From assembly GCF_963378095.1 (NCBI RefSeq), contig NZ_OY726397.1, positions 3,224,001 to 3,288,000 on the forward strand: a stretch of DNA of 64,000 bases. The letters are read 5' to 3'. The notes below the pieces were generated by a model. It was not told where the DNA came from, ran no database searches, and was given only the letters and a program-made list of their open reading frames with translations. A program made the translations under genes and the position numbers. Positions 7,274-17,032 of this stretch are shown here, piece by piece; the stretch's first letter is position 1; the number at the start of each line of letters is the position of its first letter. Source of the stretch: Mycolicibacterium sp. MU0053. GTDB taxonomy: Bacteria > Actinomycetota > Actinomycetes > Mycobacteriales > Mycobacteriaceae.

Positions 7274-8833
7274 ATGCATCGGCCGGCCCCGTTCGCCACG
7301 ATCCTCGTCGCGGTGATCGCACTCGTCGCGGGTTGTGCGCCGCTCATCGGCGCCGACCCGCAGTACGCCACCCAGCGGGACCGCAACGTCAGCGAGTCCG
7401 ACGCCACCCCCGAGGCCCCGGCGGGCCCACCGCCGATCGCCGCGCCGCAGACCGATCTGGCGTGGCAGGAGTGCACGTCCCGGGTGTTCGACGACGCCGG
7501 GGTGGCGGCCCCGCCCGGTGTGCAACTCGACTGCGCCACCTACGACGCCGACCTCGACACCATCAGCGGCGCCGCCGGCAGCCTGACCGTCGGCGTGGTG
7601 CGCGCCCAGTCCGACCGGACCCCGGCCGACGCCGGGCCGGTGGTCTTCACGACCGGAACCGACCTGCCCACCTCCCGGCTGCTGCCGGAATGGCTCACCC
7701 GCGCCGGCGCCGACGTGCTGGAGACCAACCCGATCGTCGCGGTCGACCGCCGCGGGATGGGCCGCTCCAGCGCGGTGGACTGCCGCGACCTGTTCGACCG
7801 GCAGGAGATGCGCGACCAAACCCAGTTCGAACCCGGTGACGACCCCGTCGCGAACCTCGGCGCGATCACCATGACCGCCACCACCAGTTGCACCGACATC
7901 ATCGCGCCGGGCGATTCCGCCTACGACAACGCGCACGCCGCCGAGGACCTCGAGCGGCTGCGCAGCCTCTGGGATGTGCCCGCCCTGGCGCTGCTCGGCG
8001 TCGGCAACGGCGCCCAGGTCGCGCTGGCCTACGCCGGTTCCCACCCCGACAAGGTGGCGCGGCTGATCCTCGATTCCCCGCTGCCACTGGGCATCAGCGC
8101 CGAGGCCGCCGCCGAACAACGCGTCCGGGGACAGCAGGCCGCGCTCGAGGCCTTCGCGACCCAGTGCGCGGCGACCAACTGCGCGCTCGGACCGGATCCC
8201 AAGGGCGCCGTCGACGCATTGATGAACGCGGCGCGCAACGGCCGCGGACCCGGCGGCGCCTCGGTGGCCGCGCTGAGCACCGCGATCGTGACCGCGCTCG
8301 GGTTTCCCGACGGCGACCGGGTCGCCTCGACCGCCGCCCTGGCCGACACGCTGGCCGCGGCGCGCGGCGGCGACGACGGACCGATCATGGATCTGATCAA
8401 CCGCTCCGAGGCGCTGCGGGAATCGGACGGACAGTTCATCAACCGCTGCAGCGACGCCCTGCACCGGCCCACCCCGAACCGGGTGCGCGAACTCGTCGTC
8501 GCCTGGCCCAAGGTGTACCCGCAGTTCGGCGCCGTCGGCGCGCTCGATCTGGTGAAGTGCCTGAACTGGCCCAGCGGCAAGGCCCCGAAGGAACCCAACG
8601 ACCTCGACATCGACGTCCTGTTGCTCGGCGTGCAGAACGATCCGATCGTCGGCTCCGAGGGCGTGGCCGCCACCGCGGCCACCATCATCAACGCCGGCGC
8701 CACCGGCAAACGCGTCATGTGGCAGGGCATCGGGCACGGCGCCAGCATCTACTCCCCCTGCGCCATGCCCGCGGTCCGCGGCTACCTCGACACCGGCGAG
8801 ACTCCCTCGACCGACACGTTCTGCCCCGCCTGA
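7274..8833 (+). CDS. Alpha/beta-hydrolase-fold lipoprotein lacking the serine nucleophile (Rv2672-like)
   Basis: 519 residues from ATG 7274, chosen because a -10 box TACTCT (7261-7266) lies 7 bases upstream. A lipobox LVAGC puts the lipidated Cys at residue 21, so the protein is anchored outside the membrane. The body matches the tripeptidyl-peptidase/Hip1-like hydrolase group: RRGMGRSSAVDC, then a C-terminal domain with MWQGIGHGA carrying the His. At the nucleophile elbow, normally GxSxG, it reads GVGNG with Gly at 244, so the catalytic Ser is missing. It is probably a non-catalytic binding protein, or uses another residue. Six or more Cys suggest disulphides. Confidence 0.85.
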   Translation: MHRPAPFATILVAVIALVAGCAPLIGADPQYATQRDRNVSESDATPEAPAGPPPIAAPQTDLAWQECTSRVFDDAGVAAPPGVQLDCATYDADLDTISGAAGSLTVGVVRAQSDRTPADAGPVVFTTGTDLPTSRLLPEWLTRAGADVLETNPIVAVDRRGMGRSSAVDCRDLFDRQEMRDQTQFEPGDDPVANLGAITMTATTSCTDIIAPGDSAYDNAHAAEDLERLRSLWDVPALALLGVGNGAQVALAYAGSHPDKVARLILDSPLPLGISAEAAAEQRVRGQQAALEAFATQCAATNCALGPDPKGAVDALMNAARNGRGPGGASVAALSTAIVTALGFPDGDRVASTAALADTLAAARGGDDGPIMDLINRSEALRESDGQFINRCSDALHRPTPNRVRELVVAWPKVYPQFGAVGALDLVKCLNWPSGKAPKEPNDLDIDVLLLGVQNDPIVGSEGVAATAATIINAGATGKRVMWQGIGHGASIYSPCAMPAVRGYLDTGETPSTDTFCPA

Positions 8834-8856
8834 TACGTCCCAGGTGGGCGTCGGTG

Positions 8857-8862
8857 TAGGTT
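8857..8862 (+). promoter_or_regulatory. aftC -10 box (leaderless)
   Basis: TAGGTT sits 7 bases upstream of the GTG at 8870. It falls in the 36-base gap after the hydrolase gene, so aftC can be transcribed on its own. It also supports the GTG over the TTG at 8861. Confidence 0.5.
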
Positions 8863-8869
8863 GCGGTGC

Positions 8870-10165
8870 GTGACGGCACCTGACTCGACCCATCACGGCC
8901 CGCGCAACGCCCTGCTCGCGGCCTTTCGCCCGCGCACCAGCGCGCCGCGGACCGCGGACGTCCTGCGCTCGATCCTGTGGCCCATCGCGATCATGTCGAT
9001 CTTCCACCGCACCTATGTGCTGGCCACCAACGGCTACATCACCGACGATTTCGGGCCGGTGTACACCGCGGTCGTCAACTTCAAGCTGGGCCTGCCGGTC
9101 TACACCGGCAACTTCGACTTCGTGGATCCGCACTACCTGTACCCGCCGGGCGGCACCCTGCTGCTGGCGCCGTTCGCGTATCTCCCGGTCGATGCCTCGC
9201 GCTACTGGTACATCACGTTCAACACCGTGGCGATCCTGCTGGCCGCCTACTTCCTGCTGCGGCTGTTCAAGCTGTCGCTGACCTCCGTCGCCGCGCCGGC
9301 GCTACTGCTGGCGATGTACGTCACCGAATCGGTGACCAGCACCCTGGTCTTCACCAACATCAACGGCTGCATGCTGCTGGCCGGGGTCTTGTTCTTCCGT
9401 TGGCTGCTGGACGGCCGGACCAGTCGAGAATGGCTGGCGGGCGTCGCGATCGGCCTGACCCTGGTGATCAAACCCTCGCTTGCGCCGCTGCTGCTGCTGC
9501 CGGTGTTGAATCGCCAGTGGCGGCCGCTGGTCGGCGCCTTCGGGATTCCGCTGGCATTCAACGCCGTGGCGTGGCCGTTGGTGGCCGACCCGATGAACTT
9601 CGTGCACCGGACCATCCCCTACATCCTGGGCACCCGGGACTACTTCAACTCCTCGATCCTGGGCAACGGCGTGTATTACGGCCTGCCGACCTGGCTGATA
9701 CTCACGCTGCGAATCCTGTTCCTGCTGTTGGCAATCGGCAGCCTCTACCTGCTGTACCGCTACTACCGGACCCGGGATCCGCTGTTCTGGATGCTGACGT
9801 CGTCCGGGGTGCTGCTGACCGCGTCCTACCTGGTGCTGTCGCTGGGGCAGGCCTACTACTCGATGATGCTGTTCCCGTTCCTGATGACGGTGGTGCTGCG
9901 CAATTCGGTGCTGCACAACTGGCCGGCCTGGCTGGCCATCTACGGCTTCTTGACGATGGACCGCTACCTGCTCTGGCACTGGCCGACCACCGGTCGGTAC
10001 CTGGAGTACATGAAGATCACCTACGGCTGGTCGCTGCTGCTGATCGTGGTGTTCTGCGTGTTGTACTTCCGCTACCTCGACGCCAAGGCCGACCAACGTC
10101 TTGATCAGGGTATTGACCCAGCTTGGATGACGCCGGAGCGGCCGCGCGCTAGCGTGGACGCATGA
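8870..10165 (+). CDS. aftC: Alpha-(1->3)-arabinofuranosyltransferase AftC
   Basis: 431 residues of a polytopic GT-C membrane glycosyltransferase. The N-terminal loop NGYITDDFGPVY carries the acidic pair typical of the catalytic site. PHYLYPPGGTLLLAPF, VFTNINGCMLL, LGTRDYFNSSILGNGVYYGLPTW and LGQAYYSMMLFPFLMTVVL match mycobacterial AftC (Rv2673) closely as I recall it. About ten hydrophobic helices follow. AftC adds alpha-1,3 branches to the arabinan of arabinogalactan and lipoarabinomannan from decaprenyl-phosphoarabinose on the outer face of the membrane. The start is the GTG at 8870, 7 bases after a -10 box. It is followed by msrB with overlapping ends. Confidence 0.95.
   Translation: MTAPDSTHHGPRNALLAAFRPRTSAPRTADVLRSILWPIAIMSIFHRTYVLATNGYITDDFGPVYTAVVNFKLGLPVYTGNFDFVDPHYLYPPGGTLLLAPFAYLPVDASRYWYITFNTVAILLAAYFLLRLFKLSLTSVAAPALLLAMYVTESVTSTLVFTNINGCMLLAGVLFFRWLLDGRTSREWLAGVAIGLTLVIKPSLAPLLLLPVLNRQWRPLVGAFGIPLAFNAVAWPLVADPMNFVHRTIPYILGTRDYFNSSILGNGVYYGLPTWLILTLRILFLLLAIGSLYLLYRYYRTRDPLFWMLTSSGVLLTASYLVLSLGQAYYSMMLFPFLMTVVLRNSVLHNWPAWLAIYGFLTMDRYLLWHWPTTGRYLEYMKITYGWSLLLIVVFCVLYFRYLDAKADQRLDQGIDPAWMTPERPRASVDA
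10150..10155 (+). promoter_or_regulatory. msrB -10 box (leaderless), inside the 3' end of aftC
   Basis: TAGCGT lies 6 bases before the msrB ATG at 10162 and within the last codons of aftC. msrB can therefore be read from its own leaderless promoter as well as by read-through. Confidence 0.5.
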
Positions 10166-10596
10166 CCCGCACCCAGCCGACGGATCTTCCGCCCGCCAAG
10201 GTCGCCCTCACCGACGACGAGTGGCGTCAGAAGCTGACCCCCGAGGAATTCGCGGTGCTACGCCAGGCCGGCACCGAACGCCCCGGCGTCGGCGAATACG
10301 TCGACACCCACACCGAGGGCGTCTATCAGTGCCGGGCCTGTGGCGCCGAATTGTTCCGCAGCTCAGAGAAATTCGATTCGCACTGCGGATGGCCGTCGTT
10401 CTTCGACCCGTCGCAGTCCGACGCGGTGATCCTGCGTCCCGACGACTCCCACGGCATGCGCCGGGTGGAGGTGCTGTGCTCCAGCTGCCACAGCCACCTC
10501 GGCCACGTGTTCACCGGCGAGGGTTACCCCACGCCCACCGACCAGCGCTACTGCATCAACTCGATCTCGCTGCGGCTGGTCGCCACGGAGCTCTGA
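10162..10596 (+). CDS. msrB: Peptide-methionine (R)-S-oxide reductase MsrB
   Basis: 144 residues. Zinc ligands are the CxxC pairs at Cys57/Cys60 (CRACG) and Cys106/Cys109 (CSSCHSHLGH). The catalytic Cys is 131 in RYCINSISL, after the family block CGWPSFFDP. MsrB reduces methionine-R-sulfoxide in oxidised proteins using thioredoxin, protecting against hypochlorite and nitrosative stress. Only the single catalytic Cys is needed for sulfenic acid formation. It matches Rv2674 in place and length. The start overlaps the last four bases of aftC, and its stop abuts the hemQ stop (TGATCA). Confidence 0.96.
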   Translation: MTRTQPTDLPPAKVALTDDEWRQKLTPEEFAVLRQAGTERPGVGEYVDTHTEGVYQCRACGAELFRSSEKFDSHCGWPSFFDPSQSDAVILRPDDSHGMRRVEVLCSSCHSHLGHVFTGEGYPTPTDQRYCINSISLRLVATEL

Positions 10597-11289
10597 TCAG
10601 GGCAACGCGTTGATCAACTGCTCGGGGCTGACCCGCGGCCCGGTGTAGAACGGCGTTTCCTCCCGCACGTGGCGGCGCGCATCGGTGTAGCGCAGCTTCC
10701 ACATCAATTCGACGATGCGGGCCAGGTCCGGGCCTTCGAACGCGAGCACCCACTCGTAGTCGCCGAGCGCGAAGGCCGGCACCGTGTTGGCCCGCACATC
10801 CGGGTACTCGCGGCCCTCCATGCCGTGCTCGACGAGCATCCTGCGACGCTCCTCGTCCGGCAGCAGGTACCACTCGAGCGAGCGCACGAACGGGTAGACG
10901 CAGATGTAGTCGCCGGGGTCCTCGCCCGCGACGAAGGCCGGGACGTGGCTCTTGTTGAATTCGGCGGGGCGGTGCAAGGCCACCACACTCCACACCGGGT
11001 CGCTGGCCCGGCCCAGGGTCGTGCGGCGGAAATCCCGGTAGGTGGCCTGCAGCGACTCGACCCGCTCGGAATGCGTCCACATCATGAAGTCCGCGTCGGC
11101 GCGGAAACCGGCCACGTCGTACAGACCGCGAACCACCACGCCGTTGTCTTCCTGCTGTTTGAGGAACGTCGACGTTTCCTCGACGACGGCGGAACGGTCC
11201 TGCTCCAACGCCTCCGCCTGGGCGGCGAACACCGAGATCATCATGTATCTCGTCATGGAATTGAGGGCGTCATAATCCAACTTGGCCAT
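10597..11289 (-). CDS. hemQ: Coproheme decarboxylase HemQ/ChdC
   Basis: 230 residues of the chlorite-dismutase-like family. The block [17 protein letters not shown] contains Tyr132, at the position of the radical Tyr used in actinobacterial coproheme decarboxylases. [17 protein letters not shown] gives His155 as the proximal haem ligand candidate. The enzyme converts iron-coproporphyrin III to haem b with peroxide, the last step of the coproporphyrin-dependent pathway used by Gram-positive bacteria. It is the last gene of the leftward hemE-hemY-hemQ cluster. A GGAG lies 4-7 bases upstream of the ATG. Confidence 0.94.
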   Translation of the reverse strand: MAKLDYDALNSMTRYMMISVFAAQAEALEQDRSAVVEETSTFLKQQEDNGVVVRGLYDVAGFRADADFMMWTHSERVESLQATYRDFRRTTLGRASDPVWSVVALHRPAEFNKSHVPAFVAGEDPGDYICVYPFVRSLEWYLLPDEERRRMLVEHGMEGREYPDVRANTVPAFALGDYEWVLAFEGPDLARIVELMWKLRYTDARRHVREETPFYTGPRVSPEQLINALP

Positions 11290-11311
11290 GGCTCCATCGT
11301 GCCACCGGAGA

Positions 11312-12664
11312 CTAACGCGACCCCCACCGGGCCACCTCGGCCGCGGCCCGGCTCGCCGCGGCCACGCAGGCCGGCACGCCGATGCCGTCGAGGTAACTGC
11401 CGGCCACCGCCAGGCCGCGCGGCAGCCCGGCCCGGATCTCGGCCGCGATCGCGGCGTGGCCCGGACCGTACTGCGGCATCGCGTCCAGCCAGCGCTGCAC
11501 GCGCACGTCGACGGGGTCCACCTCGATGTCGAAGATCGTGCCGAGGTCGCGCAGCGACCAGGCCAACAACTCGTCGTCGGAGGCGCTGCGGGCGATGCTG
11601 TCGCCGAAGCGGCCGAACGACAACCGCAGCAACTCGGCGTTGCCGCCGCGGCCCCACTTGCGGCTCGACAGCGTCAGCGCCTTGGCGTGCAACCGCTCAC
11701 CGGTCGCCACCAGCACGCCCGAGCGTTGCGGCAGCGGGGTGCCGCCCGGCACCGCCAGCGCCACCACCGCCGACGACGCCGTCGCCACCTTGGCCGCCGC
11801 GGCCGCGCTGCGGGGCGCCACCGAGGCCACCAGCGGGGCCAGCCGCGGCGCGGGCAGCGCCAGGATCACCGCGTCGGCCCGGAAGTGTGCGCCCTCGTCG
11901 TCGCGCACCATCCAGCGGGGCCCGTCGGCGGCCACGGCCTCGACCGTGGTCTGCACCCAGCTCAACCCGCTCTGTTCCACCAGCGCCCGCAGCAGCACCT
12001 CGTAGCCGCCCGCGACGGCACCGAACACCGGGGCGCCCGTGGTGGGCGGCAGCGCGGACCGCACGGCCGCGGTCAGGCTCGGGGCGCCGCGGTCCAGCGC
12101 GGCCACCACGGTCGGTACCGCCGCGCGCATCCCGATGGTCGCGGCCGAACCCGCGTACACCCCCGCCAGCATCGGGTCGACGGCGCGCGCGACCACCTGC
12201 GCGCCGAACCGGTCCCCCACGACGTCGCCGACCGCGGGGTCGGCGCCGGGCCGCCACGGCATCGGACGCGACGGCTCGGCCGTCATCCACTCCAGCACGT
12301 CGTCGCCGACGAGCCCGCTCATCGAGGCCGCCGAGCTGGGAATCCCGTTGACGGTCTCGGCCGGCAGCGGATGCAGCCGGCCCCCGCAGTACAGCAGCGG
12401 TCGGATCCCGGTGGTGCCGACCTGGGTTGCCGCCAAACCCAATTCGGCCAGCAATTCCGGGACCTCGGGGCGGCGCACGACGAACGCCTCGGCACCGACG
12501 TCCAGCGGTTGGCCCGCGACCCGTTCGGTGCGCAGCACCCCGCCGAGCCGGTCGGCGGGGTCGAATACCGTGATCGAGGCCTCCGGGCCCACCAACCGGC
12601 GCAGTCGGAAGGCCGCGACCAGACCCGAGATGCCCCCGCCGACGATGCAGTACGCGGCCGTCAC
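11312..12664 (-). CDS. hemY: Coproporphyrinogen III oxidase (CgoX/HemY type)
   Basis: 450 residues from a GTG start. The FAD-binding Rossmann motif [16 protein letters not shown] lies at residues 6-21, followed by [16 protein letters not shown]. Close to the C-terminus [23 protein letters not shown] is the second FAD-contacting block of protoporphyrinogen/coproporphyrinogen oxidases. In actinobacteria this soluble enzyme oxidises coproporphyrinogen III to coproporphyrin III with oxygen, feeding ferrochelatase and HemQ. The gene starts 7 bases after the hemE stop, so the two are one operon. Named hemG/hemY in older annotations. Confidence 0.94.
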   Translation of the reverse strand: MTAAYCIVGGGISGLVAAFRLRRLVGPEASITVFDPADRLGGVLRTERVAGQPLDVGAEAFVVRRPEVPELLAELGLAATQVGTTGIRPLLYCGGRLHPLPAETVNGIPSSAASMSGLVGDDVLEWMTAEPSRPMPWRPGADPAVGDVVGDRFGAQVVARAVDPMLAGVYAGSAATIGMRAAVPTVVAALDRGAPSLTAAVRSALPPTTGAPVFGAVAGGYEVLLRALVEQSGLSWVQTTVEAVAADGPRWMVRDDEGAHFRADAVILALPAPRLAPLVASVAPRSAAAAAKVATASSAVVALAVPGGTPLPQRSGVLVATGERLHAKALTLSSRKWGRGGNAELLRLSFGRFGDSIARSASDDELLAWSLRDLGTIFDIEVDPVDVRVQRWLDAMPQYGPGHAAIAAEIRAGLPRGLAVAGSYLDGIGVPACVAAASRAAAEVARWGSR

Positions 12665-12671
12665 GGCGACC

Positions 12672-13736
12672 TCACAACGAGTGCACCAAGGCCACCAGGT
12701 CGGTCAGCACGCCGGGATCGGTGGCCGGCATGACACCGTGACCGAGGTTGAACACGTGGCCGGCGGCCCCGGCGGCGATCGCCGCCCGGCCGTCCTCGAC
12801 GACGCCGCGGGCGCACCGCTCGACGGCGTCCCAGCCGGCCATCAGCACGGCCGGGTCGAGGTTGCCCTGCAGTGCCCGGTTCGGTCCGACCCGCCCGGCC
12901 GCCGCCGTCAGCGTGGTGCGCCAGTCGACGCCGACGACTCGCGCCGGCCCCGCGCCCAGTGCCTCGGACATCGCGCCCAGCAGTTCCGCCGTGCCGATGC
13001 CGAAGTGCGTCATCGGCACGCCGGTGTCGGCGAGGCTGGCGAACACCCGGGTGCTGTAGGGCAGCACGTGCTCGCGGTAGTCGGCCAGCGACAGCGCCCC
13101 GGCCCAGGAGTCGAACATCTGGATCGCGTCGACGCCGGCGGCGATCTGCAGCCGCAGGAACTCCTCGGTGACGCCGGTCAACGCCTCCATCAGGGCGTGC
13201 CAGGTCGCCGGTTCGCCGTGCATCATCGCCTTGGTGTGCTCGTGGTTGCGGCTGGGACCGCCCTCGACCAGATAGGACGCCAGCGTGAACGGTGCGCCCG
13301 CAAAGCCGATCAGCGGCACCTCACCCAACTCGCCGACCAGGTTCGTCACCGCCTCGGTCACCGGCGCCACCTGATGGGCTTCCAGGGGCTTGACCCCGGC
13401 CACGTCGGCGCTGGTGCGGATCGGGTGCGCGATCACCGGGCCCACATCGGGGACGATGTCCAGGTCGATTCCGGCGGCCCGCAGCGGCACCACGATGTCG
13501 GAAAAGAGGATCGCCGCGTCCACGCCGTGGCGTCGGACCGGCTGCAGGGTGATCTCGGTGACCAGATCCGCATTGAAGCAGGATTCCAGCATGCTGCGAT
13601 GCCGTTCCCGCAGCGCGCGGTACTCCGGCAGCGATCGACCGGCCTGCCGCATGAACCAAACGGGCAGGTGGCGGGGGGTGCGGCCGCTGACGGCAGCCAG
13701 ATACGGCGAATCGGGTAGCTCACGGCGGGTGTTCAT
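12672..13736 (-). CDS. hemE: Uroporphyrinogen decarboxylase
   Basis: 354 residues. The N-terminal signature [16 protein letters not shown] carries Arg30 and Arg34, which bind the substrate carboxylates. [13 protein letters not shown] supplies the catalytic Asp, and [25 protein letters not shown] and the final [13 protein letters not shown] are family blocks. It decarboxylates the four acetate side chains of uroporphyrinogen III to give coproporphyrinogen III in the cytosol. It heads the leftward haem operon with hemY and hemQ, and its promoter should lie in the 172 bases shared with the divergent DUF3000 gene. Confidence 0.97.
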   Translation of the reverse strand: MNTRRELPDSPYLAAVSGRTPRHLPVWFMRQAGRSLPEYRALRERHRSMLESCFNADLVTEITLQPVRRHGVDAAILFSDIVVPLRAAGIDLDIVPDVGPVIAHPIRTSADVAGVKPLEAHQVAPVTEAVTNLVGELGEVPLIGFAGAPFTLASYLVEGGPSRNHEHTKAMMHGEPATWHALMEALTGVTEEFLRLQIAAGVDAIQMFDSWAGALSLADYREHVLPYSTRVFASLADTGVPMTHFGIGTAELLGAMSEALGAGPARVVGVDWRTTLTAAAGRVGPNRALQGNLDPAVLMAGWDAVERCARGVVEDGRAAIAAGAAGHVFNLGHGVMPATDPGVLTDLVALVHSL

Positions 13737-13908
13737 CGGCTTTCATGCTGCCATCGCAGCTCGGAAGGGGCCAAAACAGCGAAATTGGCTCGCTCCACCT
13801 CCGCACGCGTTCCGCCCCTGCAAGCGGGGACCCCAGCGCGGGATCGTCGACTCGGCGCCCGGCGCGCCTGCGCCCGTAGCTGGGCCAACAGGGCTAGCGT
13901 GAATCGTC

Positions 13909-14490
13909 GTGACGTCCGGCGACCCGGCAGAATTCCGCGCGGCGGTAGCTGCGATGAGCGACGTGGCTGTCCGCCCGGAGATCGAACTCGGCCCCATCCG
14001 CCCACCGCAGCGGCTGGCGCCGTACAGCTATGCCGTGGGGGCGGAGGTCAAACAACCCGACCTCGCGGTGGTGCCCGAGCAGTCCGAGGGCGACGCATTC
14101 GGCCGCTTGATCCTGCTGCATGACCCCGATGGTGCCGACGCCTGGTCCGGCACCATGCGCCTGGTCGCCTATATTCAGGCTGACCTCGATTCCAGCGAGG
14201 CGGTGGACCCATTGCTTCCGGAGGTGGCCTGGAGTTGGTTGGTGGAAGCCCTGGAGTCGCGCTCCGAACAGTTCACCGCCCTGGGTGGGACGGTGACGTC
14301 CACGACCTCGGTGCGCTACGGCGACATCTCCGGTCCGCCGCGAGCCCATCAGCTGGAACTGCGCGCGTCGTGGACCGCTTTGACCCCGGATCTGGGCACC
14401 CACGTCCAGGCCTTCTGCGAAGTACTCGAGCACGCCGCGGGGCTCCCGCCGGACGGGGTCACCGACCTCGGATCGCGGTCCCGCGCCTGA
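13909..14490 (+). CDS. DUF3000 family protein (Rv2680 homologue)
   Basis: 193 residues from GTG 13909, with a -10 box TAGCGT (13895-13900) 8 bases upstream, so probably leaderless. The protein is soluble, with the pattern of the actinobacterial DUF3000 family (FRAAVAAMSDVAVRPEIELGP; LVAYIQADLDSSEAVDPLLPEVAW). Function is unknown. It is consistently placed immediately before ribonuclease D; here the rnd ATG begins one base after its stop, implying coupled expression and perhaps a shared role in RNA processing (inference). Confidence 0.85.
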   Translation: MTSGDPAEFRAAVAAMSDVAVRPEIELGPIRPPQRLAPYSYAVGAEVKQPDLAVVPEQSEGDAFGRLILLHDPDGADAWSGTMRLVAYIQADLDSSEAVDPLLPEVAWSWLVEALESRSEQFTALGGTVTSTTSVRYGDISGPPRAHQLELRASWTALTPDLGTHVQAFCEVLEHAAGLPPDGVTDLGSRSRA

Positions 14491-14491
14491 C

Positions 14492-15823
14492 ATGAGTGAG
14501 CACGCTCCCCCGGATCCCGCGGACGAGTCGGCCGAGGAAGCCGTCGCCGACCCCATACCGCTGACCGCCCCTGCCGACGGGGTGCCCGCGCTGTCGGTCT
14601 ATGCCAACGAAATTGCCGGGGCCGCAGAGTTTTTGGCGACCGGCCAGGGACCGTTCGCGGTCGATGCCGAGCGCGCGTCCGGTTTCCGGTACTCCAACCG
14701 GGCCTACCTGATCCAGATCCGTCGCGCCGGTGCCGGCACCGTACTGATCGACCCGGTCAGCCACGGCCGCGATCCGCTGGCCACGCTGCGTCCCATCGCA
14801 GATGTGCTCGACGAGGACGAGTGGATCCTGCATGCGGCCGATCAGGATCTGCCGTGCCTGGCCGAACTCGGGATCCGGCCACCCGCGTTGTATGACACCG
14901 AATTGGCCGGGCGCCTCGCCGGGTTCGACAAGGTCAACCTGGCCGCGATGGTGCAGCGGTTGCTCGGCCTGGGCCTGGCCAAGGGGCACGGCGCCGCTGA
15001 CTGGTCCAAGCGCCCGCTGCCGGATGCGTGGCTCAATTACGCGGCGCTGGATGTCGAGGTGCTGCTGGAGTTGCGGGCCGCGATCGCGGCTGAACTGGAG
15101 GCACAGGGTAAATCCGACTGGGCCGCACAGGAATTCGAGTTCTTGCGCACCTATGAGGCGGCTCCGACGCGCCGTGACCGGTGGCGGCGCACCTCGGGCA
15201 TCCACAAGGTGCGCACGCCGCGCGCGCTGGCCGAGGTCCGCGAGCTGTGGCAGGTGCGCGATCACATTGCGCGCCGCCGCGATATCGCACCGGGGCGGGT
15301 ACTGCCGGACTCGGCCATTGTCGAGGCCGCCCTGGCGGACCCGAAGACGCTCGACGAGCTGGTGAAGTTGCCGGTGTTCGGCGGCCCCAAGCAACGCCGG
15401 AGTGCGCAGACCTGGCTGGACGCCCTGGCGGCGGGCCGCACCAATCCCGATCTGCCGCAACGGTCCGAGCCGCAGAACGGCCCACCCCCTGCGGTGCGGT
15501 GGAGCAAGCGCAAACCCGAGGCCGCCGCCCGGCTCGAGGCCGCGCGCGCCGGGCTGTCCGCGCTGTCGCAGCGGGTCCATGTCCCCAGCGAGAACCTGGT
15601 GTCCCCCGACCTCGTGCGTCGGCTGTGTTGGGACTGGGCGCCGACCGACGACATCGCGGCGGCCGTCGAAGCGTTTTTGCGCGACGGTGGCGCGCGTCGG
15701 TGGCAGCGCGAGTTGGTGGTGCCGGTGCTGACGGCGGCGCTGGCCGCCGCGGCGGTCGAGCCGGACGATTCGGCCGAAGCCGCGGCACCGGCCGAACTCG
15801 AGGAGCCGGCGGAGCCGGCCTAG
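14492..15823 (+). CDS. rnd: Ribonuclease D-like 3'-5' exoribonuclease
   Basis: 443 residues. The DEDDy exonuclease domain shows motif I FAVDAERASGF (Asp58, Glu60), motif II ILHAADQDLPCL (Asp118) and motif III LNYAALDVEVLLEL with the Tyr and Asp. An HRDC-type helical domain follows (about 225-305, LAEVRELWQVRDHIARRRD and LVKLPVF). A second helical C-terminal part is typical of actinobacterial RNase D. Role: trimming tRNA and other stable RNA 3' ends. It follows DUF3000 by one base. Its stop overlaps that of the lipase gene in a CTAG. Confidence 0.9.
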   Translation: MSEHAPPDPADESAEEAVADPIPLTAPADGVPALSVYANEIAGAAEFLATGQGPFAVDAERASGFRYSNRAYLIQIRRAGAGTVLIDPVSHGRDPLATLRPIADVLDEDEWILHAADQDLPCLAELGIRPPALYDTELAGRLAGFDKVNLAAMVQRLLGLGLAKGHGAADWSKRPLPDAWLNYAALDVEVLLELRAAIAAELEAQGKSDWAAQEFEFLRTYEAAPTRRDRWRRTSGIHKVRTPRALAEVRELWQVRDHIARRRDIAPGRVLPDSAIVEAALADPKTLDELVKLPVFGGPKQRRSAQTWLDALAAGRTNPDLPQRSEPQNGPPPAVRWSKRKPEAAARLEAARAGLSALSQRVHVPSENLVSPDLVRRLCWDWAPTDDIAAAVEAFLRDGGARRWQRELVVPVLTAALAAAAVEPDDSAEAAAPAELEEPAEPA

Positions 15824-17001
15824 TCGGCGAACATCGCCCGCAGCCACGGCGTCGAGTCGGCCATGGAGGCCAACACCGCGCTGCTGTGGTCGTCGTCCGG
15901 ATACACCTCGAGCGTGACGTCCTGACCGTTGGCGACCAGTTGCTCGTGGAACTTGAGCGTCAGGTCCGGCGGCACGTCCCGGTCCTGCAGGCCCACGCCG
16001 AGGAAGATCGGCCGGTCGAACCCGGTGTGCGGGGTGCCCATGTAGTCCTCGACGAAGGCGTCGAAGCCGGGAATCGAGGCCACCGGCGCAGTGAAGAAGC
16101 CCGGCAGGGTCATATCGGTCAGCGTGTCAGCGAGAGCGTGGGTGCACATGGTCTCGGCCTGATCGGCCGCGGCCCGCCCGGCCGGGGTCAGCACCGAGTC
16201 GATGTCCAGGTGCCGTCCGGCCTCCCGCAGGGCCGCCACGATGTAAGCGGTGTAGGCGTTGGCGACCGGCGCCAGGTCAGGTACCTGCATGTCGGGCCCG
16301 GCCCGCTGCACCAGCGACACCACATTGGCCGGGGTGCCGGTGGCGACCACACCGCGGTACTCCAGCCCGGAGCCCGCGCTGAACTCGGTGGCCCAGCGCG
16401 CGGTGTCGATGGCCGCTCCGCCGCCCTGCGACTGGCCGACCACGGCCCACTGCGGCGACACCGGCACGTCCAACTTGTGCGCGGCGATCACCGAGTCGAC
16501 GATCCCGTGCGCGGTGGTGGTGCCGTTCAGGTAGCTCATCAGCCCCGGCGTGCCCAGCCCGGCGTAGTCGGCCCCGACCACCAGGTAGCCCTGATCCAGC
16601 CAGTGCGTGAGGTACTCGTTGTCGCGAACGCTGCGCGGTTGCGCCGACGGGGTGCAGTCGTCGCCGAGCCCCACGGTGCCGTGCGCCCAGGCGATCACGG
16701 GCCAACCGCCTTGCGGTGGCGTGCCTTTGGGTACGAACACCGCCGCGGTGCCGACCGCGGGCTGCTGATGTTGATCGGTGGTCGAATACAAAATCCGGTA
16801 GGCCCGACTCGCTCCGGCCACCGACAGCGCCGGATCCAGCGGCACCGCCTCGATCAGGGCACCGGGGGCCGGGATCGGGCCGTCGTAGTGTCGCGCGTCG
16901 AGCCCGGACCAGTTCGGGGTGGCCGCGGCGGCTACCGCGGGGGCCAGCGCCAGGGCGGTCATGAACAACAACACCGTGCCCAGTACCCGCGCTACGGCCA
17001 T
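15820..17001 (-). CDS. Secreted lipase (secretory lipase family, alpha/beta hydrolase)
   Basis: 393 residues from ATG 17001. A TTG ten codons upstream is open, but the N-terminal positive charge plus the hydrophobic run VLGTVLLFMTALALAPAVAAAA is a complete signal peptide from the ATG. The nucleophile elbow is GQSQGG with Ser191. WAHGTVGLGDDC is the oxyanion-side loop, and the acid and His are likely in DRDVPPDLT and DDDHSSAV near the C-terminus. It resembles the fungal/actinobacterial secretory lipase (LIP) family, acting on acyl esters outside the membrane. It follows dxs on the same strand after 31 bases. Confidence 0.85.
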   Translation of the reverse strand: MAVARVLGTVLLFMTALALAPAVAAAATPNWSGLDARHYDGPIPAPGALIEAVPLDPALSVAGASRAYRILYSTTDQHQQPAVGTAAVFVPKGTPPQGGWPVIAWAHGTVGLGDDCTPSAQPRSVRDNEYLTHWLDQGYLVVGADYAGLGTPGLMSYLNGTTTAHGIVDSVIAAHKLDVPVSPQWAVVGQSQGGGAAIDTARWATEFSAGSGLEYRGVVATGTPANVVSLVQRAGPDMQVPDLAPVANAYTAYIVAALREAGRHLDIDSVLTPAGRAAADQAETMCTHALADTLTDMTLPGFFTAPVASIPGFDAFVEDYMGTPHTGFDRPIFLGVGLQDRDVPPDLTLKFHEQLVANGQDVTLEVYPDDDHSSAVLASMADSTPWLRAMFAD

Positions 17002-17032
17002 GCTGATCGGCCGGGCGGGCCCGGTCCACAAG

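Noticed and set aside
7217..9133. 638-codon minus-strand frame over the hydrolase-like lipoprotein and aftC
   Set aside because: It spans two real plus-strand genes with clear family motifs and has no matching features itself.
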